Under the pieces are notes generated by a model. That model was not told where the DNA came from. It worked only from the letters and a program-made list of their open reading frames with translations, and did not search any database. This document shows, in pieces, positions 44,589-52,541 of a DNA stretch of 64,000 nucleotides. Each line of letters begins with the position of its first letter. Within the stretch, counting starts at the first letter, position 1. The DNA comes from Phenylobacterium sp. (GTDB taxonomy: Bacteria; Pseudomonadota; Alphaproteobacteria; Caulobacterales; Caulobacteraceae), in assembly GCF_030679875.1 (NCBI RefSeq), contig NZ_JAUXSP010000012.1, positions 62,001 to 126,000 of the forward strand, read 5' to 3'. A program made the translations under genes and the position numbers.

Positions 44589-44603
44589 TTAAGACTTCGT
44601 TAC
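44589..44603. promoter_or_regulatory. Near-CtrA-box in the hfsA/hfsD divergent region
   Basis: TTAA (44589-44592), a 7-bp spacer and TTAC (44600-44603) differ by one base from the CtrA recognition sequence TTAA-N7-TTAA used for cell-cycle control in Caulobacterales. Another TTAA follows at 44613. It lies 53 bp from the hfsA ATG and 24 bp from the hfsD ATG. Cell-cycle timing of holdfast genes would make such a site sensible. Confidence 0.35.
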
Positions 44604-44626
44604 CCATTCCTGTTAACCCTGGGGCC

Positions 44627-45382
44627 ATGCTGATCCGTCGTAGATTCCGCGCCCTGACAAGCCTCACCGTCGCCCTCGTGGTGGCTGGCTGCGGCGGCGT
44701 CAGCCGTGTGCCCGGCGCTGAGCGCGTCGGCCTGGCTCCACCGGCCCATGAGGCCCAGTTCGCCAACATCGCCTACGCGCAATGGACGGACTTCGAGCCG
44801 GCCTACCGCTTCTATCCCGGCGACGAGATTGAGGTGAGCATCCCCTCAGCGCCAGAACTGACCAAGACCGTGACGGTCCAGCCCGATGGCCGGATCACGG
44901 CGCCCCTGATCCCGCCGGTGATGGCGGCCGATCGGACGACCCAGCAACTCGAAGCGACCCTGTCCCAGGCCTATGGCGCTCATCTCCTGCGGCCGGACGT
45001 TTTCGTCACGGCCAAGGCGGCGCCGCTCAAGGTGTTTGTCGGGGGCGAGGTGGGCGCGCCTGGCGTCTATGACATGCAGGGCGACGCCGATGCTCTGCGC
45101 GCGGTGATTCAGGCGGGGGGTTTCAGCACGACTGCGGATCGCAGCAAGGTGATCATCATTCGCCGCGGCGCCGACGGCCAGGGCATGATGCGGACCGCCG
45201 ACCTGTTGGCTGGCCTGCGTCGGCCCACCACCGACCTCGTGCCCCTGCGGCGGTTCGATATCGTCTACGTGCCCCGCAGCGGGGTCGCCAACGCAGGGCT
45301 GTTCGTCCAGCAGTACTTCCGGGACCTTTCCCCGATCCAGTTCGGGTTCAGCTACGCCCTCAACGAAACGGGCTTGAACTGA
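44627..45382 (+). CDS. hfsD: Outer-membrane polysaccharide export lipoprotein HfsD (Wza-like)
   Basis: This 251-residue lipoprotein is expected to form the outer-membrane secretin-like channel for holdfast polysaccharide. The signal peptide ends in the lipobox VVAGCGG (Cys near residue 22). The mature part has a Poly_export domain (YRFYPGDEIEVSI, TVQPDGRITAPLI) and an SLBB domain (KVFVGGEVGAPGVYDMQGDA, AVIQAGGFS). It is shorter than Wza of E. coli, as in other holdfast loci. ATG at 44627 places the signal at the start. It is divergent from hfsA and followed by a hairpin terminator. Confidence 0.93.
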   Translation: MLIRRRFRALTSLTVALVVAGCGGVSRVPGAERVGLAPPAHEAQFANIAYAQWTDFEPAYRFYPGDEIEVSIPSAPELTKTVTVQPDGRITAPLIPPVMAADRTTQQLEATLSQAYGAHLLRPDVFVTAKAAPLKVFVGGEVGAPGVYDMQGDADALRAVIQAGGFSTTADRSKVIIIRRGADGQGMMRTADLLAGLRRPTTDLVPLRRFDIVYVPRSGVANAGLFVQQYFRDLSPIQFGFSYALNETGLN

Positions 45383-45403
45383 GGCCGCCTGATCTGGCGG
45401 CCT
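45382..45403. terminator. Hairpin terminator after hfsD
   Basis: AGGCCGCC (45382-45389) pairs with GGCGGCCT (45396-45403) across a 6-nt loop, directly at the hfsD stop and followed by GGGGTTT. It separates hfsD from the convergent Sel1 gene. Confidence 0.6.
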
Positions 45404-45409
45404 GGGGTT

Positions 45410-45685
45410 TCAGCCCTGGGCCAGCCATTCCCGCGCGGCGCGCTGGGCCTCGGCCACCTCTTCGGACGCCATCTCCTGGGACAGTTCCTTGCGGTAGACC
45501 TTGGCTTCCAGAGAGCCTTTCATGGCCGCCAGGTTGAACAGCATGTGCGCCGACACATAGTCCAGCGGCGCGCCGCCCTGCCCTGTCGAATAGAGCATCC
45601 CAAGCCGGAACAGTTCGTCCCCCGAGGCTTCGGGGCCCGGCAGGGGAAGGCCTTCGGCTTGTCCCACTTCCACGTTCGCAAACAT
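45410..45685 (-). CDS. Small Sel1-repeat protein
   Basis: This 91-residue protein has one Sel1-like repeat: GDELFRLGMLYSTGQGGAPLDYVSAHMLFNLAAMKG, where the A-x-x-x-L-G-x-x-Y pattern and G-x-G turn are standard (split here for residues about 22-57). It ends in a helix (VAEAQRAAREWL). Single-Sel1 proteins of this kind are common in Caulobacterales with unknown roles. Sel1 proteins usually mediate protein contacts. ATG at 45685 with GAGG upstream is taken; the same frame extends to 45814 but that part looks non-coding. No signal peptide. It converges with hfsD. Confidence 0.75.
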   Translation of the reverse strand: MFANVEVGQAEGLPLPGPEASGDELFRLGMLYSTGQGGAPLDYVSAHMLFNLAAMKGSLEAKVYRKELSQEMASEEVAEAQRAAREWLAQG

Positions 45686-45940
45686 GACTTTCACGTCCTC
45701 AACCAGCGGCGGGCGGCGTTCTGACGCCCCAGCCCCGCTATCCATGCCGCTACAAAAGTCGAGATCGACTGAACATATGGTTAAGTCGCAAAAGAACTCG
45801 AATTCATGCGACATTCTGACAGACTTCAGTTCGCTTACTGCTGTGAAACCTTTGTCTACGCGCAGTTAACGGCACAGCTCGGAACGCGCCTGGAGCTTGA
45901 CTGTGGCGATCGGCGCAGATTTGGGAGCCGATAGCCGCGC

Positions 45941-45950
45941 GGAACGTTCC
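45941..45950. promoter_or_regulatory. GGAACGTTCC palindrome upstream of the first RcnB-like gene
   Basis: A perfect 10-bp palindrome sits 32 bp before the ATG at 45982, in the 296-bp gap between the Sel1 and RcnB-like genes. The gap also has an unusually AT-rich patch near 45770-45870 that probably holds the promoters of both genes. No regulator is identified, and no -10 match for EcfG was found at the proper spacing. Confidence 0.3.
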
Positions 45951-45981
45951 ATACATGAGGGATTCGTCTGAGGAGCCACCC

Positions 45982-46320
45982 ATGAGACCCGTATTGATCA
46001 CCGCAGCAGCGGTTGTGGCGCTGGCCATGCCCATGAGCGCCCTGGCCCAGCCGGGACATGACCATCATCGGGGTAAGGCCGCCGCCAAGGCTCACCCCCA
46101 CGGCATGCCACCGGGCCAGGCCAAGAAGCACTGGAATCGCGGCGAGCACATACCGAACGCCTATGTCACCGACAGGTCGTACTACATCACAGAGCCGGCG
46201 CGTCACCGCCTCAGCCCCTCGCCTGCCGGGTATGAGTGGGTGAGGGTTGGCGATGACGTCTATCTGGCGCAGACCCAGACTGGCCTCATCGCTGAAGTGG
46301 TGCGGAGCCTGTTCAACTAG
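45982..46320 (+). CDS. RcnB-like periplasmic protein (112 aa)
   Basis: This is a small exported protein with signal peptide VLITAAAVVALAMPMSALAQ. The mature part is histidine-rich at the start (GHDHHRGKAAAKAHPHG) and carries the RcnB-type C-terminal motif: YYITEPARHRLSPSP, GYEWVRVGDDVYLAQTQTG. RcnB of E. coli is a periplasmic protein modulating nickel and cobalt efflux, and family members here are of unknown role. AGGAG lies 8 bp before ATG 45982, which decides this start over 45955. A second RcnB-like gene follows 149 bp downstream. Confidence 0.83.
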   Translation: MRPVLITAAAVVALAMPMSALAQPGHDHHRGKAAAKAHPHGMPPGQAKKHWNRGEHIPNAYVTDRSYYITEPARHRLSPSPAGYEWVRVGDDVYLAQTQTGLIAEVVRSLFN

Positions 46321-46390
46321 CCGGCCAGGGGTTTAGGCCCTCGCCAGCCGAGATGGTAAACCTGACTTAACTGTTCAGTTTCGGTTCAGG

Positions 46391-46446
46391 GGGGCCGCCC
46401 CATTCTTCTCCTATCGGGGGATGTGGCGGCCCGCTCCGGCGGGCCC
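46391..46446 (+). promoter_or_regulatory. GC-rich structured leader upstream of the second RcnB-like gene
   Basis: GGGCCGCC near 46394-46401 can pair with GGCGGCCC near 46427-46434, and GCCCGC can alternatively pair with GCGGGC just downstream (46431-46446). The two hairpins share bases, so they are mutually exclusive. This could terminate read-through from the upstream gene or regulate the downstream one; nothing more can be said from sequence. Confidence 0.35.
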
Positions 46447-46468
46447 GCAGGAAAAACGGAGACGTAAA

Positions 46469-46993
46469 ATGAGACGTCTAATCTTGAGTCTCGCGGCCCT
46501 GGCTGCGGTTGCGGGCCCGATCGCGGCGTCTGCCACCGCCGCCCAGGCCCAGTCCTGGGACCGCCGTGAAAATCACGCGGACCGGCGCGGCGACCATGGA
46601 GACCGGCGCGATGATCGCCGTGATCACCGCTACGACCGGCGAGACCACCGCTACGACCAGCGCGGCCACCAGTACAACAGTCGTCACTACCAGCCACCGC
46701 GCCATCAGGCCTGGGATCAGCGCTACTACAACGGCTACTACTATCAGAACCGTTGGTCCTATGGTCCACCGCCGGCGGTCTATTACAGCCACCCGCAATA
46801 CCGGCCAGGCTATGTCTCCTGGCGGCGTGGCGCGGTCCTGCCGCCCCACTATCGCGGCTATGTTGTGAACGACTACCACCGCTATCGCCTGCGCCCGCCG
46901 CCGCGGGGCTATGCCTGGCACCAGGTGGGCAACGACTATCTGCTGGCTGCGGTCGCGACCGGCATCATCTTCGAGATCATCAGCAACCGCTGA
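46469..46993 (+). CDS. RcnB family protein with Arg/Asp/His/Tyr repeats (174 aa)
   Basis: This exported protein has signal peptide LILSLAALAAVAGPIAAS...AQAQ. Residues about 28-75 are a low-complexity run built on R-R-D-H-R-Y-D units (DRRDDRRDHRYDRRDHRYDQ), followed by tyrosine-rich YYNGYYYQNRW. The RcnB domain at the C-terminus has NDYHRYRLRPPPRGYAWHQVG and NDYLLAAVATGIIFEII. This architecture is widespread in alphaproteobacteria. The role is unknown, and metal binding by the His/Asp run is plausible. ATG 46469 is chosen over 46421 since it starts the signal peptide. A strong terminator follows. Confidence 0.85.
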   Translation: MRRLILSLAALAAVAGPIAASATAAQAQSWDRRENHADRRGDHGDRRDDRRDHRYDRRDHRYDQRGHQYNSRHYQPPRHQAWDQRYYNGYYYQNRWSYGPPPAVYYSHPQYRPGYVSWRRGAVLPPHYRGYVVNDYHRYRLRPPPRGYAWHQVGNDYLLAAVATGIIFEIISNR

Positions 46994-47007
46994 GTCTCCC
47001 AACGACA

Positions 47008-47040
47008 AGGGCCCCGGATCATCGATCCGGGGCCCTTTCT
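47008..47040 (+). terminator. Rho-independent terminator after the RcnB-like gene
   Basis: AGGGCCCCGGATC (47008-47020) and GATCCGGGGCCCT (47024-47036) form a perfect 13-bp stem with a 3-nt loop followed by TTTCT. This is the clearest intrinsic terminator in the window, ending the RcnB-like transcript before the convergent gatB. Confidence 0.85.
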
Positions 47041-47062
47041 TGTGGCGCAACGGTCTGCGGCC

Positions 47063-48556
47063 TCAGAGGCCGAGCTTGGCCTTGAGCAACTGGTTGACGG
47101 TCCCGGGATTGGCCTTGCCGCCGGTGGCCTTCATCACCTGACCGACGAACCAACCGATCGCCTGGGGCTTGTCTTTCACCGACTCGGCCTGGGCCGGATT
47201 GCCGGCGATCAAGCCGTCAATGATGGCTTCAAGCTCGCCGGTGTCAGAGACCTGAGTCAGGCCCTGCTTCTCGACGATCTCGGCCGGCGCGCCCTCGCCC
47301 GCCCACATGCGCTCAAAGACGTCCTTGGCGATCTTGGACGAAATGACCCCATCCTCGATCAGCTTGACCAGGTCTGAGATCTCGCCGGCGCTGATCGGGC
47401 TGTCCTCGATGTCGAGGTTGGCGGCGGTCAGGCGGGCGGCCAGGTCGTTGGTCACCCAGTTGGCCACCAGCTTGGCGTCGCGCCCCTTGGCCGCAGCCTC
47501 GAAGAAGTCGGCTCGCGCCTGCTCGCCGACCAACACGCCGGCGTCATAGGCCGACAGGCCATACTCCGCCTGTAACCGCGCCTTCTTCGGATCCGGCAAC
47601 TCCGGCAGGCTCAGCCGGATCGCCTCGACCCACGCCTCATCCAGCACCAGGGGCAAGAGGTCCGGATCGGGGAAGTAGCGATAGTCGTGCGCCTCTTCCT
47701 TGGAGCGCATGGACCGGGTCTCGCCCTTGCCGGGATCGAACAGCCGGGTCTCCTGGTCGATCTTGCCCCCGTCCTCGAGGATTTCGATCTGCCGGCGGGC
47801 CTCGTACTCGATGGCCTGCTGGATATAGCGGTAGGAATTGACGTTCTTGATCTCGCAGCGGGTGCCCAGGTGGCTGAAGTCGCCCGTGGCGCGGAACTTC
47901 TCATAGGCGCCCGGACGACAGACCGAGACGTTCACATCGGCCCGCAGATTGCCCTTCTCCATGTCCCCGTCGCAGGTGCCCAGATAGACGAGGATGGTGC
48001 GCACCTTCTTCACATAGGCCGCAGCCTCCGGCGCGCTGCGCATGTCGGGGCGCGAGACGATTTCCATAAGGGCGGTGCCGGCCCGGTTGAGGTCCACATA
48101 GGTGGAGTCCGGATCCTGGTCGTGCAGGGACTTTCCGGCGTCCTGCTCCAGGTGCAGCCGCTCGATCCGCACGGTGATGGTCTCGCCGTCGTCCAACTCG
48201 ACCAAGACCTCGCCCTCGCCGACCACCGGGTCCTTGAACTGGCTGATCTGGTAGCCCTGGGGCAGGTCCGGATAGAAGTAGTTCTTCCGGTCAAAGGTGG
48301 ACGTCAGATTGATCTGCGCCTTGAGGCCAAGGCCCGTCCGCACGGCCTGCTCGACGCAGCGGCGGTTGATCACCGGCAGCATGCCGGGCATGGCGGCGTC
48401 CACCAGGCTCACCTGGGCGTTGGGGCCTGCGCCGAAGCCGACGGCGGCGCCAGAGAAGAGCTTGGCGTTGGAGGCGACCTGGGCGTGGATTTCCAGCCCC
48501 AGGACCACTTCCCAGGGACCGGTGCGGCCCTGGATCAACTTGGTGTTCTCAGTCAT
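47063..48556 (-). CDS. gatB: Asp-tRNA(Asn)/Glu-tRNA(Gln) amidotransferase subunit B
   Basis: GatB is the tRNA-binding kinase subunit that phosphorylates misacylated Glu-tRNA(Gln) or Asp-tRNA(Asn) before amidation with ammonia from GatA. The 497-residue protein has [15 protein letters not shown] at the start, the [14 protein letters not shown] motif near residue 92, [10 protein letters not shown] near 164, the cradle and helical domains, and the C-terminal YqeY-like tail ([17 protein letters not shown]). It lies 0.5 kb from gatA but in a separate transcription unit, with a plus-strand gene between them. Confidence 0.97.
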   Translation of the reverse strand: MTENTKLIQGRTGPWEVVLGLEIHAQVASNAKLFSGAAVGFGAGPNAQVSLVDAAMPGMLPVINRRCVEQAVRTGLGLKAQINLTSTFDRKNYFYPDLPQGYQISQFKDPVVGEGEVLVELDDGETITVRIERLHLEQDAGKSLHDQDPDSTYVDLNRAGTALMEIVSRPDMRSAPEAAAYVKKVRTILVYLGTCDGDMEKGNLRADVNVSVCRPGAYEKFRATGDFSHLGTRCEIKNVNSYRYIQQAIEYEARRQIEILEDGGKIDQETRLFDPGKGETRSMRSKEEAHDYRYFPDPDLLPLVLDEAWVEAIRLSLPELPDPKKARLQAEYGLSAYDAGVLVGEQARADFFEAAAKGRDAKLVANWVTNDLAARLTAANLDIEDSPISAGEISDLVKLIEDGVISSKIAKDVFERMWAGEGAPAEIVEKQGLTQVSDTGELEAIIDGLIAGNPAQAESVKDKPQAIGWFVGQVMKATGGKANPGTVNQLLKAKLGL

Positions 48557-48680
48557 GCGCCCTTCCTAGAGCCAGCCGTCCCCGTGCGGAAGCGGCCAAG
48601 TTAATCCCTCTTGCGAAACGACCGCGCCTGCCGCTCACTCCGCCTCGGCAACAATGCCGTTCCAGGGAGGAACTCCATCC

Positions 48681-48965
48681 ATGCGCAAGGCTCTTATGAC
48701 GGGCGCCCTCGCCCTTTCGCTGACGTTCGCCGCCGTCTCCGGCGCTGCGGCGTCGACACTCACCGTCGAATCGAATTCCGTCGCTGAACTGGTCGCTGAC
48801 GAAAAGGCCAAGGCCGTGCTGGAGAAGCACATTCCCGGCATCAGCACCCATCCCTCCTACGACATGTTCAAGGGCATGACCCTTGTCGAGCTCAAGCCCT
48901 TTTCCGAAGGCATGATCACCGACGACACCCTGGCGGCCATCAAGAGCGAGCTGGCCACCGACTGA
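48681..48965 (+). CDS. Small exported protein of unknown function
   Basis: This 94-residue protein has a signal peptide (ALMTGALALSLTFAAVSGAAAS). The mature 70 residues contain VLEKHIPGISTHPSYDMFKGMTL and GMITDDTLAAIKSELA, a short helical module I have seen as a stand-alone or C-terminal unit in Caulobacterales and Sphingomonads, but for which I know no function. GGAGG lies 11 bp before the ATG. It is transcribed in the opposite direction to gatB and gatA, which flank it. A GC hairpin (48990-49017) separates it from gatA. Confidence 0.8.
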   Translation: MRKALMTGALALSLTFAAVSGAAASTLTVESNSVAELVADEKAKAVLEKHIPGISTHPSYDMFKGMTLVELKPFSEGMITDDTLAAIKSELATD

Positions 48966-48989
48966 AGTCCAGCGTAACCGCCTCCGTCC

Positions 48990-49017
48990 GGCGCCCCGTG
49001 GCCCGGGCGGGGGCGCC
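48990..49017. terminator. GC-rich hairpin between convergent genes
   Basis: GGCGCCCC (48990-48997) pairs with GGGGCGCC (49010-49017) around a 12-nt loop, between the small exported protein gene and gatA. No T-run follows on either strand, so termination efficiency is uncertain. Confidence 0.45.
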
Positions 49018-50489
49018 TACCACCACCGGTCTGGCCGCGCCGTGACGCCTGCGGCCTGCTCGATCACCCCGCCAAGCGAAAACAGCGAGCCTTCGTCCAG
49101 GGCCCGGCCGATCAGTTGCAGACCAAGGGGCAGCCCCTTGGCGTCAACGCCGGCTGGCACGCTCATGCCCGGCAGGCCCGCCAGGTTCACCGTCACGGTG
49201 AAGATGTCGTTCAGGTACATGGCCACCGGGTCATCGGCGTTCTCCCCCAGGGGGAAGGCCGCCGAGGGCGCCGTGGGCGTCAGCAAAGCGTCCACCTTCT
49301 CGAAGGCCTGGTCGAAGTCGTCGGCGATGCGACGGCGGACCTTCTGGGCCTTGAGATAATAGGCGTCGTAATAGCCCGCAGAGAGCACATAGGTGCCGAT
49401 CAGGATGCGGCGCTTGACCTCCTCGCCAAAGCCCGCCGCGCGGGTTTTTTCGTAGGTCTCGGTCAGATTGGCGCCGTCCACCCGCAGGCCGTAGCGCATG
49501 CCGTCATATCGGGCGAGGTTGGAAGAGGCCTCGGCTGGGGCGACGATGTAATAGGCTGGCAGGGCGTACTTGGTGTGGGGCAGCGACACCTCGACGATCT
49601 CGCAGCCGGCCTCCTTCAGCCAGGCGATTCCCTGCTCCCAGAGCTTCTCGATCTCGGCCGGCATGCCGTCGACCCGGTATTCCTTGGGAATGCCCACCCG
49701 CATGCCCTTCACTGACTTGCCCACGAAGCTGGCGAAGTCAGGAACGGCCACGTCCAGGCTGGTGGAGTCCCGGGCGTCATGTCCGGCCATGGAGGTCAGC
49801 AGCAGGGCGGCGTCCTCCACCGTCCGGGCGATCGGGCCGGCCTGATCCAGAGACGAGGCGAAGGCCACCACCCCCCAGCGTGAACAGCGGCCATAGGTCG
49901 GCTTGATCCCCACCGTGCCGGTCAGGGCGGCGGGCTGGCGGATGGAGCCCCCGGTGTCGGTGGCTGTCGCCCCCAGGCACAGCTGGGCCGCCACCGCGGC
50001 GGCCGAGCCGCCGGACGAGCCGCCGGGCGTCAACGGCGTGGTCTCGCCGCTCGCGCGCCAGGGATTGATCACCGGGCCGAAGGCGCTGGTCTCGTTGGAG
50101 GAGCCCATGGCGAACTCGTCCATGTTCAGCTTGCCCAGCATCACCGCCCCGTCACGCCACAGATTGGCGGTGACCTGGGACTCATAGGTGGGCTGGAAGT
50201 CGCCGAGGATCTTCGAGCAGGCGGTAGAGCGCACGCCCTCGGTGCAGAACAGATCCTTGATCCCGAGGGGCGCGCCGTCGAGGACGCCGGCCTGGCCCTG
50301 GGCGCGGCGCGCGTCGCTGGCCTGGGCCATGGCCAGCGCCTTGTCCGGGGTCTCCAGCACATAGGCGTTCAGCGCCTTGGCCTGTTCCACCGCCTCGATA
50401 TGGGCCCGCGTCAGCTCCACGGAGGAAAAGGCCTTGGACTCAAGACCTTCCAGGGCGGACTTGAGGGTCAGCTTGGTCAGGTCGCTCAT
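49017..50489 (-). CDS. gatA: Asp-tRNA(Asn)/Glu-tRNA(Gln) amidotransferase subunit A
   Basis: GatA is the amidase that releases ammonia from glutamine or asparagine for tRNA-dependent amidation by GatCAB. The 490-residue protein has the Ser-cisSer-Lys triad: K78 in PLGIKDLF, S158 in [11 protein letters not shown] and nucleophile S182 in [12 protein letters not shown]. It starts directly at the end of gatC with no gap, so the two are translated together. It implies that the organism lacks GlnRS and/or AsnRS, as usual for alphaproteobacteria. Confidence 0.97.
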   Translation of the reverse strand: MSDLTKLTLKSALEGLESKAFSSVELTRAHIEAVEQAKALNAYVLETPDKALAMAQASDARRAQGQAGVLDGAPLGIKDLFCTEGVRSTACSKILGDFQPTYESQVTANLWRDGAVMLGKLNMDEFAMGSSNETSAFGPVINPWRASGETTPLTPGGSSGGSAAAVAAQLCLGATATDTGGSIRQPAALTGTVGIKPTYGRCSRWGVVAFASSLDQAGPIARTVEDAALLLTSMAGHDARDSTSLDVAVPDFASFVGKSVKGMRVGIPKEYRVDGMPAEIEKLWEQGIAWLKEAGCEIVEVSLPHTKYALPAYYIVAPAEASSNLARYDGMRYGLRVDGANLTETYEKTRAAGFGEEVKRRILIGTYVLSAGYYDAYYLKAQKVRRRIADDFDQAFEKVDALLTPTAPSAAFPLGENADDPVAMYLNDIFTVTVNLAGLPGMSVPAGVDAKGLPLGLQLIGRALDEGSLFSLGGVIEQAAGVTARPDRWW

Positions 50490-50777
50490 CTATTCCACCA
50501 CCTTGGGGACAACGAAGAAGTCCTTGGCCGACTTGGGCGCATTGGCCAGCACCTTGGCCGGGTCGCCGCCCTCGGTGACCACGTCCTCACGCATGGGCAG
50601 GCCCTGATGGACCACCGAGGTCATGGGTTCGACCCCATCGGTGTCCACCTCGTTCAGCATCTCGATCCAGGTCAGGATGCCGTTGAGCTCCCGGGCCAGG
50701 GGCTCGATACGCTCTTCAGGTTCGGCGATGCGCGCCAGCTTGGCGACCTTGCGCACGGTCGCCGCGTCGATGGCCAT
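50490..50777 (-). CDS. gatC: Asp-tRNA(Asn)/Glu-tRNA(Gln) amidotransferase subunit C
   Basis: GatC is a 95-residue belt-like subunit that stabilises the GatA-GatB interface. It starts MAIDAATVRKVAKLARI and carries LNGILTWIEMLNEVDTDGVEPM, the family core, and the C-terminal FFVVPKVVE that threads between the partners. GGAGG lies upstream of the ATG. It is the first gene of a gatCA operon on the minus strand. Confidence 0.96.
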   Translation of the reverse strand: MAIDAATVRKVAKLARIAEPEERIEPLARELNGILTWIEMLNEVDTDGVEPMTSVVHQGLPMREDVVTEGGDPAKVLANAPKSAKDFFVVPKVVE

Positions 50778-50933
50778 GGGGGCCTCCTTGCAATCTGACC
50801 CGTGGGTTAGCCGCGGTGGCAGGCCTTTGACAAGCGGCCGGCGCCGTTCTTGGCGCCAGAGCGCCGACGGCCAGCGGCGCGAAACTCGAAATTCCGCTGC
50901 CGCCCGGCGCGGCAGGGGTGAGTGTCGGCGGCT

Positions 50934-51863
50934 TCAGGCCCCTGTAGGATCGCTGACAGCGCCCTGCCCCTCGGCCAGCCAGCGGGCGCATTCGGGGCCC
51001 AGCTCGGCGAGGGCCCGGGCCTCATAGGCCGCGACGTCCCCCGGGGTGAGGATGTCTCTCCACCGGCCGTTGACCCCCTTGTTGATGAAGGTCTGCGCGC
51101 CCCCCTCGAACACCGCGCCGCCCAAGGGCGCCACGTTCTCCGCATGAGCCTTCATCCAGTCGAACGAGCAGTGCTCCAGGATCTGCGGCCAGCGATCCTC
51201 AGGGACATCGCACTCCAGGAAGGCGGCGATCTTGCGCATCTCGCCCTCGAGATCCCGCTTCAGATCGCTGAAGTGGACCAGCATGACATTGGGAAGATCG
51301 CGGATCGCCCACCAGGAGGCGATGTTCTCCCAATAGGGCCAGAACGGCGCGCCGTCCTCTGAAAGCCAGGTCTGAAAGTACCTGCGAATGTCCGGGTCCG
51401 GCCGTTCGATCGGCGGACCCACACGGCCAGGAGTGTCGTTCAGCGCGTCGTAAAAAAGCTGATTGGCGCCGGCATGATGGTTGTAGAGGCTCCAGACCAC
51501 ATCGCGACCATCCCGGCCGATATAGAGGTACTTGGCCTGTGGCGAAAACCGCAGGGCGTCGACCGGCAGATGGGTCTTGAGGATGCGCCTGTGGGTCTGG
51601 CCTTCCAGGATATCCAGCAGGTTGGGCGGCATGATCCGCAAATCCACCCAGGGCGAAATCTCGCCCACCTTCACGGTGGGGTCGCCGGCGAACACCATCT
51701 GACCGACGATATGCTGGGTCCAGCTTGTGCCGGACTTGGCGTAGGTCGCCACGACGACGTCGTCTTCGCGGAAGGCGAAGCGATCCCAGACCGTCGAATC
51801 CATATGGTGGTTGTGCAGATCCCGCGTCTTGCGCGGCCAGGCGATGGTCCCCGTCGTCGGCAT
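50934..51863 (-). CDS. PAPS-dependent sulfotransferase
   Basis: This 309-residue cytosolic-type sulfotransferase (Sulfotransfer_1) moves sulfate from PAPS to an alcohol, amine or phenol. Seen are the 5'-phosphosulfate loop TYAKSGTSWTQ at 40-50, the catalytic-type histidine in LKTHLPVD, the 3'-phosphate segment RDGRDVVWSLYNH and the late KGVNGRWRD motif (KGxxGxWK/R). The acceptor is unknown. No PAPS synthesis genes lie nearby. The gene is alone, 157 bp downstream of gatC and divergent from ruvX. Confidence 0.9.
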   Translation of the reverse strand: MPTTGTIAWPRKTRDLHNHHMDSTVWDRFAFREDDVVVATYAKSGTSWTQHIVGQMVFAGDPTVKVGEISPWVDLRIMPPNLLDILEGQTHRRILKTHLPVDALRFSPQAKYLYIGRDGRDVVWSLYNHHAGANQLFYDALNDTPGRVGPPIERPDPDIRRYFQTWLSEDGAPFWPYWENIASWWAIRDLPNVMLVHFSDLKRDLEGEMRKIAAFLECDVPEDRWPQILEHCSFDWMKAHAENVAPLGGAVFEGGAQTFINKGVNGRWRDILTPGDVAAYEARALAELGPECARWLAEGQGAVSDPTGA

Positions 51864-51994
51864 GTTCGTCCCCCGTCTCGTCCCGCGGGTCTATCGCCAA
51901 GCTCCACCTTGGCCAATACCGCAGGTCGATGAACCGGCCGCCCCGGCGCCCGAAATCGAGTGGCGCCCCAAGGCGCTGGTGATATGAGCGCCCT

Positions 51995-52477
51995 ATGCCC
52001 GTGATCGACCTGCTCGACCTGCCCGTCGCCCTGCCGCCGATCGCCCCTGTGATCGGCCTGGACCTCGGGGAGAAGACGATCGGGGTCGCTGTCTCCGACG
52101 GTCTGCGCATGGTGGCCTCGCCGCTGGTCCTGATCCGCAAGACCAAGTTCACCCAGGAGGCCGAGCAGCTCTTCGCCCTGATGGACGGCCGTGGGGCTTT
52201 GGGGATCATCATCGGCCTGCCCGTCAATATGGACGGCACGGAGGGGCCCCGTTGTCAGTCCAGCCGCGCCTTCGCCCGCAACCTGCTGCGGCTGCGCGAC
52301 CTGCCCATCGCGTTCTGGGACGAACGGATGTCGTCCATGGCGGTCAACCGGATGCTCGTGGACGAGGCCGACATGACCCGGGCCCGCCGGGGCGAGGTGG
52401 TGGACAAGACCGCCGCGGCCTGGATCCTCCAGGGCGCCCTGGAGCGCCTGCGCAACCTGCCCCCGGCGGAGGGCTAG
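51995..52477 (+). CDS. ruvX: Holliday junction resolvase-like RuvX (YqgF)
   Basis: This 160-residue RNase H-fold protein is implicated in 16S rRNA 5' maturation (YqgF) and in Holliday-junction-like resolution. Motifs are VIGLDLGEKTIGVAVSDG (first Asp), GIIIGLPVNMDGTEGPRCQ and FWDERMSSMAVNRML (acidic E), then the late VDKTAAAWILQGAL. It lies upstream of pyrB with a 64-bp gap, a common alphaproteobacterial arrangement, and could share its promoter. Divergent from the sulfotransferase gene. Confidence 0.94.
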   Translation: MPVIDLLDLPVALPPIAPVIGLDLGEKTIGVAVSDGLRMVASPLVLIRKTKFTQEAEQLFALMDGRGALGIIIGLPVNMDGTEGPRCQSSRAFARNLLRLRDLPIAFWDERMSSMAVNRMLVDEADMTRARRGEVVDKTAAAWILQGALERLRNLPPAEG

Positions 52478-52541
52478 GAATGGGCCGCGCACGGACTGGC
52501 GCCTTGGCGAAGCTCGCCGCCGCCCTTAAGAGGGCGCTCTC

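Noticed and set aside
45880-45981. Two GGAAC sites upstream of the first RcnB-like gene as EcfG promoters
   Set aside because: Neither has CGTT or GGTT at 16-17 bp spacing.
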